Source of the DNA: Bolinopsis microptera
Taxonomy: Eukaryota; Ctenophora; Tentaculata; Lobata; Bolinopsidae
Length of the DNA: 64,000 bases
Assembly (NCBI RefSeq): GCF_026151205.1
Contig: NC_087080.1
Coordinates: 15,757,337-15,821,336, forward strand
Reading direction: 5' to 3'
The translations under genes and the position numbers were made by a program. This document shows positions 12,201 through 24,200 of this stretch, piece after piece. The notes under the pieces were generated by a model. The model saw nothing but the letters and a program-made list of their open reading frames with translations. It did not search any database and was not told the origin of the DNA. Every line of letters starts with the position of its first letter. The stretch's first letter is position 1.

Positions 12201-15200
12201 GAACTCCAACAATGGTAGCATAAGATAACATTGATACCTGGCAGAACGAACCTTTTGTAAAGCACTCAACGAACGAATCAAAGTTAGCAGAGTAGGTACT
12301 ACATCCACAACCCTCCGCAAACCCTAGACTAGCCAGAAAGCTCACCAGTACCACAATCATGGTAATGAGAATTGAGCGACCATATCCTTGAGAGGTAGGC
12401 ACAGGGTAGATGTACTAGCTTGTACTCACACATGACTGGTAAAGTACCTACATATACTTGTCTGCAATGGACGACATGATATATTGTGGTTTTGACCGGT
12501 CATTTCCGTGGAAATTAAAATGCTATAGATAAAATTGACTTTTGAGAATATAAAGTACCCAGACTTGCGGCTCACCTTAAAGAGTTTTGCTCTAATTGAA
12601 GTCAGATTACAATTACACCAGACCACAAAGTGTCTAATGTACATTAGTTCCGTTGCAAAAGCAGAGATCTTATCAATTTTGCAGCCTATTCGAAGACTTT
12701 CCCATTTTTGTTTCTTGGAACAAATCTGCAAGACTCTTGAGACTGAGTAGTTGACATTGTGCCAAAATGTTTCTAGTTACTTGGTAATCATCTGATCCTT
12801 TCGACCTTCCTTCCCAATAGTTAACTAGGATAACGAGGAGGCGAACATCCGTCATTACTCATTTATGACATTATACATAGTTTACATACATTATACTGCA
12901 AAAGTCCTTGGTCATTATCAAATCCTACTTAGTTTAAGCAAGAGCTCCTACGCTCCTTCTAAGTAATTAATATTTAACCGTTGTATCTACCTCTAGCTAT
13001 TGCAGGAAGCAAGTCAATTTAAATATCCTCTCGGGTCTTATCCAGGTCCTTTGTTCTGGAGTCTGTCTGTTGTTGTTTATTTCTCACAGCGCTCTTCCAT
13101 TGTTGAATCTGTTGTTTGATTTGGGGGCTTACTGCTGACAGCACTTTCGACATGTTTTCCAATCTCAAGTACTGCCAACCTCGGTACTTTAAACGTATAT
13201 TCAAATCGTATGGGATAAAATAATCTTCCATTGTTCAATCATTAAACAAACATAATTTTGATTTTGCTTGGCTTCAAACAATTAGTAAGAACATTCGTGG
13301 AAGAGAATGATTTTGCAATTTCCATAGCTCTGAAATTAGTAAGAGCGTTTGTGGAAGTGAACAAGGATTTGGTAGGTAATTAGACGACACTGAACAATGA
13401 ACATGACCTTATTCCATGGAATTAGAGGGGATGAACTTCCTGCTTAAATCATCGTAGAGAGACTTGGATAAGTAACCTATCCGAGGAGCAGTATAGTTTT
13501 GATAGGGCCTGATTCGTAACGGCTGAGTTTCAACGTAGATCAACTGGCAGTTTGTACATTGAGTACATCGAGTACATTGAGTACATTGAGTACATTGATT
13601 ACATGGAGTACATGGAGTACATTTAGTAGTTGAGTACTTCCAAGATAGCTAATGTATCGCTCTAGTTCAGATAACCATGGCCGTATTTTAAAGCTTTACA
13701 ATGTTTACATGTACACAATTTCTTGCATTTTAAATTGTATTTACACGGGGCAAGCAGCATGATTAGTGAATAATATGACAGGATTCCGATAAGGTTAATT
13801 TAATGGCAAATGGTCATGATTATGCGTCAAATCCTTAAACTCCCAGTCAAATAGCTGACATTGATAGGACATCATATTTACCATATCTATCATACCAATA
13901 CTACACGATGAGAACCTAGAGAGGTACGTGAATTAGGAGACAATCCAGAGTGATCCATTGGTTACTACACAGAGCGATTATAGACTTTAGCACAGCAGCT
14001 ACAACCAATTTGATACTTCCAATACTTTATAACTTGGTTGTATTGCGTAATGTGTAGAGTCGAGTACCAAGGACTCTAAATGTGACATTATTGTATCATT
14101 GTCTAGTGTGTTATATATTGCTGTGTTGTATATAGTGCCGTGTGATATAACGCTTGTGTTATTAGTCTCACATTATGACTAGTCTCTTCATATTTTCTAT
14201 GACTTGATTTGTTGTTGTTGTTGTTGTTGTTGTTGTTGCCCGGGTGATATCATGCTGTTTTTAATATATTTCCGATATTTAATGTGATGGAATTGAAACG
14301 TCAGTGATTACCCTAGCTTTAAATGCAAGACAACTCCATTTGGTACAAATATCATAAAATAATATAGATTCCTAGATACCACAATCGTTAATTTGATCTT
14401 GACACCCTCGCAATTCATACTGATTGAGGAACTGGAAATGGAAGGCTCTATACTCAAAGGCCTCTTGAATTTTGATCTCCAACCCACGTCTCACATGCTA
14501 AAAACACTCACGACCACGTGGATTACGGATTTAACAGAAACATCCCACCCATAGGAACCCGGCAACAGACGTTTTAATTTAACCAATAAACATGATCCTG
14601 ATAGTCATACCGGCTCCTTATTATGAATTAACCGTACCACCTCTGGATATTAGGAAAAGCTCTAATACTTGACAGTTGACACGATTATGAAGTATTGGAA
14701 TGCTTTAACTCCCACATGTGTCGGGTGATTGGCATGGGCAGTAAGTGCGTGGTATACTGGTATCTCTTGTCGTGAGGCGTGGCTTGGCGCGGCAGGCGCA
14801 GCTTCGTGGGTGTCCTAATATGTTGAAACCACAGCCCTGAAGCAAGCTCTTCATTCTTCACCTATCAGAAGTTGATCAGATTCAGAAGCATTCACAGACA
14901 ATGTGACAAAGTGAATTTTATTGTTAGAATTTAAATCAGATTTATCATGTTTTCTACGTGGGCGGGAGATATTTTGACAGGGTTTTGTTCAGTAGGGCAT
15001 TGCATAATAGCATTGCTTCACAAAACTTTATTGTCCGTTACCAAGTGACCAAGTAATAGAACCCACGAAGTGCCCGATCTAGAAGTCTATCCGCACACGA
15101 TGAACTTTAGACTATGCATTATTGTTTTGTTACTTCAGGACATACAACTTAAAAATTATTTGAATGATGGCCCATCCCATATTAAAAATAAAAGTGGCAC

Positions 15201-18200
15201 GGATATTTGAAATGCAATTGGAGTTAAGGAATTTGACCACTCTTCTGTAGCATTGCAGTTAAGAAAAAACCTCTGGTTCTCAGGGAAAAGCTCAGGATAA
15301 TTCACTGCCGGCCAATATCCAACCGGAAATTGGCCTGAATCCAATTTAGAGGCAATCTCAGAAGCAATCCTAGCATGAGACAGAGAAATAAACTCCCTAC
15401 TTAAACAATTAGGGGTGGATAACGCAGCTTGCCTTGGCCAGCTATTCGACTGTTTGCCTCGTACTTCGCGTTAACAAAGGAATTACTCGCAGTTAAGATA
15501 AGAGGATCCAGGACCTTGTTTTGTTGGGAGCCAGTTAAAGAGAACAATTTCAAGACTCGGCCATTGTGCTCATAAAACATTTTGCCTTTCTAATCCTGGA
15601 CCTACCCAAATCTTAGACTGACGTCTCGGTTCTATGATGTGGACGGGGAATTTCCGAGTAATTGTAATTCCTAATTTTAAACAAAGAATAATTTGCCCTG
15701 CATCCTGGCGCTCAGTTGTTTGACATCTTTGTCGACTGAAAGAGCACCGGGGAGCAGACATTCCTTTACAAAATGGCAACAACCAACCAAGGTTAGAATA
15801 AATTGAACTTACTTTATCTTTATCCTCACTCGAGCGCCTCGTAACTCCAATTGAAGCTCTCCCTTATACTCCAGTAGCAGGGAATAGTTGAGTGTGCACT
15901 TCGATGTACACGATTTCTGACAACACAGGGTTGTTTGTTAGATCATTCTTAACCAAAATCGTTTAGGTACGCAATTTGTGTCGCTAGACATAACCCTACA
16001 GGGCAACTTTTCTAAATTACCCTCAGTCGCGTATACGGGATTTTTGTATTTCAGCTCCTGAAGGTCATAGAGACTTCAATTTTAGCTTAAAATTACCGCA
16101 ATGGCCATATTTATATACAAGTTATGAAGCAACATAAGGTCTCCAGTGCTTTGTTTTATAGATATTGACAAAAAACTGTTTTTTGGCTCAGCGAACCAAA
16201 AATGGGACTGAATTTTGGTAACTTGAACTAGGAAGATCGTAGAGACTTGAATTTTAGCTTAAAATGAGCGCAAACATCACATTTATATACAACTTATAAA
16301 GCAATATAAGCCCTTTAATGCTTATTTGTTAAGATATTGACAAAAATCGGTCATTTTGTCTACACGCGTGAGGAAAAATACCAAATTGGGCAACAACTTT
16401 GGTCTTTTTTTGACCAGTTTTGTGCTCAAGTTATTAAAATGTGCTTTGATGTTGTAGATCGGGTGTTTTCTTCCAATATGGGTTTCGGTATAAATCCGGA
16501 AGCACCCGGTTCATGGTAATAGGGGTTAAAAACCCTAAAATGTCAGGCGATGGGCGAGACAATTGTCTGAATTTGGTTATAAAAACACTTGCACTCTTTG
16601 CTAGGGTTTGCTTTTTTCTGCTACATTGATCCGATTTCTAACTACTAATCATCCCCCACTACATCATTCTCTTTTAGATACATGATTTCTATAAGTTCTT
16701 AAAGGTACATCCGGCATGATGTAAAGTCTATATCAAAGCATTTTAATGTGGTCTTAACAAGTTGCAAGATATTCAAGTTCACTAATAAAATAAAGATTGT
16801 AGGTTATCTATCCTTCTTTTACATAATATTGAGCAATTGTGGGCTTTTTGAGGGGGAGGCTATAAAATGGCCAAATATAACTTTAACGTAAACGACCCAA
16901 TAATAATATTAAACGTAGAATGAAACTACTTAAAACTTATACAGATTCATGGTATCCTGTTTCAAGACGCTTGCTCCTGATTTTTAGCAACAATATCAAC
17001 TGACCCCACGACGTTGTAATATAATTGTGGGTAGGCAATCACTTGATCTGTAAATTTTGAACGGTAGTTTGTAAAAATAATTACATTCTACAAACATTAT
17101 ACGCTCCTACTATGCAATTACTAGCCTCTGGACTAACTCCCAATCATCTGTCCATATAATGGTGTTTCTGGACAGATAGATGGTGTATGATGCCCTCATG
17201 CTAATTTCAGCGATCTTCATGCAGGCCTTTTTCTCTTAAGTGTTTACGATCAGGTGCAGTGGTTCATAAATGTTTGGAGGATGCAGTTGTAAATGCCTCG
17301 AACTGATACTGTCTGGAGCTTGCAATCTCTTCTGTCAATTGCTGATATCTCTTCATATTCTTTTCTCTTGATCAGAAAATTTCTCTTCATTCAGATGCAC
17401 ATTCTTCGCTTTATCTGAATAGATCACTACATCTGGTCTCAGTGGTATTACACTAGTTAATGTAATGTCTAACAATAACGTTTATAAGTGCTAAAATTTC
17501 GAACTAGCGGACCATATTCGGAGGAGAAATTTGGGACAGTTTTTTGCTTAGAAATACTGATTTAATCGAATTTTAACCACAAAAATGACTCCCAATAATA
17601 TTCTTATGGAGAGTGTGGATAAATATTAAATATTAAAAATAATACAGCTTTGACTATGAAGTTGCGTCAATAATCATGTAAAGAATAATAGATAACCTAC
17701 AATCTTCGTTTGGTAAACCGATTTGGTATCTTTCCTCAAATGTGTAGCCAAAATTACTCGATATGTAAAAGAACGATAACCTACAATCTTTGTTTATTAG
17801 CGAACTTGAATATCTTGCAACTTGTTAAGACCACATTAAAATGCTTTGATATAGACTTTACATCATGCCGGATGTACCTTTAAGAACTTATAGAAATCAT
17901 GTATCTAAAAGAGAATGATGTAGAGGGGGATGATTAGTAGTTAGAAATCGGATCAATGTAGCAGAAAAAAGCAAACCCTAGCAAAGAGTGCAAGTGTTTT
18001 TATAACCAAATTCAGACAATTGTCTCGCCCATTGCCTGACATTTTAGGGTTTTTAACCCTTATCACCCATGAACCGGGTGCTTCCGGATTTATACCGAAA
18101 CCCATATTGGAAGAAAACACCCGATCTACAACATCAAAGCACATTTTAATAACTTGAGCACAAAACTGGTCAAAAAAAGACCAAAGTTGTTGCCCAATTT

Positions 18201-21200
18201 GGTATTTTTCCTCACGCGTGTAGCCAAAATGACCGATTTTTGTCAATATCTTAACAAATAAGCATTAAAGGGCTTATATTGCTTTATAAGTTGTATATAA
18301 ATGTGATGTTTGCGCTCATTTTAAGCTAAAATTCAAGTCTCTACGATCTTCCTAGTTCAAGTTACCAAAATTCAGTCCCATTTTTGGTTCGCTGAGCCAA
18401 AAAACAGTTTTTTGTCAATATCTATAAAACAAAGCACTGGAGACCTTATGTTGCTTCATAACTTGTATATAAATATGGCCATTGCGGTAATTTTAAGCTA
18501 AAATTGAAGTCTCTATGACCTTCAGGAGCTGAAATACAAAAATCCCGTATGCGCGACTGAGGGTAATTTAGAAAAGTTGCCCTGTAGGGTTATGTCTAGC
18601 GACACAAATTGCGTACCTAAACGATTTTGGTTAAGAATGATCTAACAAACAACCCTGTGTTGTCAGAAATCGTGTACATCGAAGTGCACACTCAACTATT
18701 CCCTGCTACTAGAGTATTAAATAATACTTAATAATTTGGGCGACCGCAATCGAGGAGCCGATTTCCCTGTCTAATGGAGTGCCATTTAGGTATAGCTTTC
18801 ACTGAAGCATATGCGAGCTCCACTCCAAATCCGTATGCACTTGTGCTATTTTTTAATCTCTAATAAGAGCATTTACCATTCATGCTATTGTTTGGTGGCC
18901 GACCTGCATTCGACCGAATCGGTCCCACTGGAAATCGAACCCCTGCTGTCTGCGTGGAAAGCAAATGTATTATAACCACTTATAGTTACTTAAACACCAC
19001 CCGGCCGACAAAAATACATGTTGTATAATAGTATTAGTAATCCTGGCCACTCTGTCCCCACTCAAAGGTACTGCATCATACCTCCACGTCTAGCTCTCCC
19101 CTGCAGTGGCGTAACGTTGCATGTTGGCGCTCCCTGCAAAGTAAATAAAACATGTTGTACTTGTAACAGTAATCCTCACAGCAATTATCGTATTACCCCA
19201 TTAGCCCCAGAACCGTACCTGGACACAGTACAAGTTAGTAAGTCATCCCGGTACTTAGTATGTAGTAAGCAGCCAGCTCCGGAAACTGAGATGCTTTGTT
19301 TTAGGACATTTCACGTTCAGAGCCTTGCTTTATTGTTCACTTCTATTGTATGGCGGTCACGGGACCCCGGGACCTGCGCCACGTTTCGTGCGTCAAGCAA
19401 GCGGGAACAGTACATCTTCCTTGAAGAGCACTTTCAGTTTCTATATTCGATCATTTAGCGTCAATTAGGTTTTCAGTTTATTTGACGTGGGTGACCTCAC
19501 GCTTTCTTGAGAATTGATTGTTGAAATTAAATTATTGACGCAGATCATGTAACTTGTGACGGTGAAGGATTGACAAGTATTAGCGAACCCGGGTTCAGCT
19601 ACAACCATGAACTGCGTGACCAATGAGTATCTTCAGCACCAGAACTCGTGTAAGTTATACTCATGACTCTATCAAACTGGTATCTAGTTAGCTCATTAGT
19701 CATTTCGTCATTACTCCACTTATAGCCTATGTTGCACAATGCACTGACTGAACTGTAGGTTATGAATCAGAGGATGTAATCTCCATTCTCCACAATGCTA
19801 CAATGTCATGTTGCGTATTAGTATTACCGCTAAGTTTTACGTCTCAAAATCTGATAATATTACGGCGGTAAACGCACCCATGAACCTGTTGTGGCGACTT
19901 GTCAGTTTTAATATTGACAGGTTTAATAATAAATCTTGCTTGAGAATTTGTTACTAATATTGCAAATTCGGTAATGAAATTGTTAAGCAACCGATATTTT
20001 TAGATCTGTCAACTTTGACAAGTAACATGACAACAGCAAGGTGTTTAGGGGCGAAATCACTTGATTCAAAATAAAACCATAAACTTTCCGAGAGGCCTAA
20101 GGCTCAAGAAAACATTGTATAAGGAAGGACAAGATCAGCAAAGTAACATAGTTACCTGCAAGGCTATCAAAAATATTTTCTTGGGTAAATTTCTATTGAT
20201 CCCGTTTGGTGCGACAAGGGAAATGCTCTTATCAGGAAAGGAGCCTTTTCCTTATCAAACGGGATCAATAGAAATTTACCCAAGAAAACATTTCAACTAT
20301 GCGACTCATAAATAATATTCCAATCCGGATTTTACACGAAGCTATAAAAAAATACAAAGATTAAAAATAGCGAGGTAGACATCCTGAGCTATACAACCAA
20401 TGCATGGTAGAACAGAATTAGGCCGACCGAGACAAAGCTAATTGTGTGCGTTAAAGAAGTTGGGACATTCACATACTGTGTGCATAATAGTGTTTTAAGC
20501 TTCAGATTAATTACAAATCGTTAATTTCCTTCTTTTTGACATTTTATTGAGATTCGTGTGTTGGTAAAATCCTTTAAAAGGATTGTTAAGTATCGTTATT
20601 AATCTCAGAGACATTGTTTATTTCCCCTTGTCATTTAGCTGGAGGATATTATAATAACAAATATAACAATAAAATTAACATTTTCTTGTATGACAGATCC
20701 AAACTTGTGGCCCCACTTCGTGATCCCAATATGGCCTAAAATCCTGCTGAAGCATGCTCGATACAGAACATCCTGTCGCAGTGCAGCTCACACCCATATT
20801 CCAATTGACCACCCCCGTAAACACTTGTCATACTCATACCGGAAACTGACAACATGAGGGGAAACCATGACAACCATGAAAACATTATGTTATTACAGTT
20901 ATTATTAATATTATGATCCAAACGTCAGACGCACCCAAGGTATCAACCCAGCTGTCACTTGTGTCTCAATCTACGATAGGTGGAACTGCAAGTGCTGTCT
21001 GAGACGTTAATCTCAATTCTCAGTATGCATTCTGAGATTAGCGCCCCAGACATTACAGTGAATGTTGTCAGGTTTTAAAACTCGCTCATCCACATGGCTG
21101 ATAATTAGATGAAGTGACCAGATCGCTTACTTCCCAGAACTGTCGTCAAAACCGCATCACTCATCATTTAACATTAATTACCAAATAGAGACAGGTTTTG

Positions 21201-24200
21201 AGGTTCTAATACCGGTGTAAGAAAAAGCTTCATCTTTTTATTGCGCAACTGATACACAGATTCCCTTATATGGGCATCACGTGTAAATAACCGCGGATAC
21301 ACAGATTCCTGTTTAATACCTAATCCAATAAGATCACCGCACCGTGCCTGTCTTCATAGATATGTTCTGGAAATTACTAGTTAAATAAATCGTTTAATCG
21401 CATAATTTCATTTCTAGGTGTGTTAACCAGTGGTCCAACTGTACAAAAATCTACGGCATTGGGTTTTTTACATGCATGTGTGCCAAATTTATTTTAATTT
21501 GCACACCTAAGAATTTTTAATTTTTTAATTTTTCCAAAAATTGATACATTTCGATTCGTTATAATCAGATCTTTTCCAACCCCGTAACATTACATTACAT
21601 TTCGTGACCACTGTGGTTATTTCGCACACTATATGTACTTTATGGAATCTCCACTCTCCAAGTATAAAATAGAAATAAACATAATTTTCAGAGGGAATTG
21701 TGATAGAAACGTTTTTGTGGTGTTACTATAGGGACCGTGTTAGATCACATAAGTGTGTGAAATGGCCATATTAGTCATGATATGGCTGTGTTAGGTTTGG
21801 AAGTGATCTGACCATCACCAATAGAGCAATAGAGATATTTTTAATTTTGTTGCACAAATTCTTGGCCCAATTTTTCCAAATTTTGATAGGAAGGTACTGG
21901 TAGTACAAGCTTATAGAATATAGATAAGTGTTAAATAACCGCAACTATATAGTAAATATTATAGTATAGCAACTATAAGCCCACATAATTACTTTTCCAC
22001 TTATTGACGGAAAAATAATTCTGCCTTTGTGATATGTTGGGTTAAGAAGGTCCCAGAAACTCTCAAATAGGATATAACATGTTTGCAATTAAAACCGACA
22101 TTTGCCATAAAATGATCACGTCCGTGTAAAAAATACTGATGCCATAGTTTTTAGCACAGTTGAATGCTGAATCTTGTAAACTACAGATTGTCACGTCTAA
22201 AATGCAATCATGCGAGCAAACGATTTATTTAGCAGACACTAGACAACATCTGTGAATATAAGCCGTACAATTATTGAGCAAGACCTTATTTATGATAGCA
22301 AGATACAAAGGGAAGTTTACAAGGAGCACAGACAAAATACGATCCTATTGTCTGGCTTGGACGTTTGTAGAGTTCAATAAGGAGCATCACGGCTCTCGAC
22401 AGACAAAGAGAAACAAGGAAAATGACCGGCGAAAACAAAATGAAATAATTGACGTTTCGGTACTCATTGGCCTTTTACTAAGATTACTGATTATAAGTCT
22501 CACTTAAGTAGGCGAGCTCAATTATAGTAATTATACAGGATGTATTATTTTTAGAGCAGCATATTATTTTAAACTGCCGTGTATGTTTAGGCAAGTTGAG
22601 GTCTACCTTACTTGTTTTAGTTCATATGATTGGGCACGCCTACTTAAGCGCGACCATTGTAATTCATAATCAGTATTATCTTAGTACAAGGCCAATGAGT
22701 ACCGAAACATTGATTATTTCATTTCGTTTTCACCTGTCATTTGGCTTGTTTCACTTTGTATGTAGAGAGCCATGATGCTCCCATCTGAACTCTACAGTGA
22801 GTCCACAGTGTCAATGTTATTATTAAAAACTCATGCTCGGCTTTACGACTTACGAAATCTATGTGGCTTGATTCTTGAACGAAATATCTTCATATACAAA
22901 AGGAACGTCACTATGAAGAGGATTAGAACTCTTAGAATATACATCTAGGATTACTGATTGTCGACGACATCACTTCTTTGAAGGACTCCGTCCAATAACG
23001 ATAACCACTGTAATCAATGACCACTGTCAATCCGAAGGAAGTCATTAGACATTGTAACTTTCTCTTTCAGATCTGGGACAGGTCATGAACAAGGTTCAAA
23101 AGCAAAGGCGTCCATCCAGGACGGGATCCAATCCGACACTAACGATCAACAAGACGAAGTTGCAAGCTGCAGCAAAAGCTGTTATGACTGACGACTCATA
23201 CAACAAGAAAAGTCACACTAGATTCCAGTCTTTCAAGTTTACTGTTAAAACACTTCACTTCATTCTTACGGTTAGTAATAGTATCAGTTGTACAGCTGAA
23301 TATTTTGTGAATTATAATTTGAAGCCAAATTCAATATACTTTTAGCACCGTGAATTGTGTCCGCCGAATCGGAATAAACTTTCATAGTGATTCATTTTTT
23401 TACTTGCAAGGATTTATTCGGTTTACTGGATTTGCTGCTTTAAGCAAAATTTCTGCTACATAATATAATTATAACTAATCTAATGAACCGATGTAATTTT
23501 TGGAAACATTTCCAGAAAACTGATCGACAATGTTTCATAATCAATAAATACTCATCTTTTCAATACTCTCCTTAGATTTAAAAAATGCCACCCTAAGATT
23601 GAATAAAACACTGTCTCTTCAGACGATGGTCCTGTTTGTACCGGTTTGGATTTTCTGTATGCTCTGCAAAGTTCTCAGCTGTGGCTACTGGAGTCAGGTG
23701 TACTCTGAGTACTCAATAGCCATCATCGGCTCCCGCTCTCCTCTAGCAGTTCACCTAGCCAGGCATTTCAGGTTGGCAAATTAGAAACTTATAGCTTGTT
23801 TTTATATCCAATAATTGAGTTAATAATTTGCCGTAACATAACTAATATATCAGAGCTAGGCTAGGCTTTCGTTTGAAATTTTGAAAGTTTAATCAACCGG
23901 GCTTGAAAATAGATTTTGGAGACCAATGTCAAGATCGCATTCGTACTCCCAGTACGATCATTAAAAGAAACAGAACTAGAAGAAAGGACAAATACGCATG
24001 TTTTTTAGACTATTGAAAATATGTGCACTGTGCATGGACGCTCTATCAATAATACAAAATAAATGTTCTTGCATCAAACTCATGCAAAGCAACCACCACG
24101 CGGCACGCCTTGATAAAACTCATTAATAACTTTCTGGTATGATCGAGTTCCTAATAGGAACCGAACAAGGGCATCAAGCTGTTTAAGTCTGAAGATGAAC

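Noticed and set aside
17953-18246. 97-codon frame matching 16337-16519
   Set aside because: The two frames are mirror copies in the arms of the foldback, not independent conserved genes.
19018-19458. 146-codon ATG frame, partly Cys-rich
   Set aside because: It starts at the SINE-like boundary, has no signal peptide, splice sites or recognisable motif, and its composition is not convincingly protein-like.
20061-20315. 84-codon frame
   Set aside because: Overlaps the perfect 33-bp hairpin, so its second half mirrors its first; not a gene.
22274-22507. 77-codon frame
   Set aside because: Lies in one arm of a foldback element.
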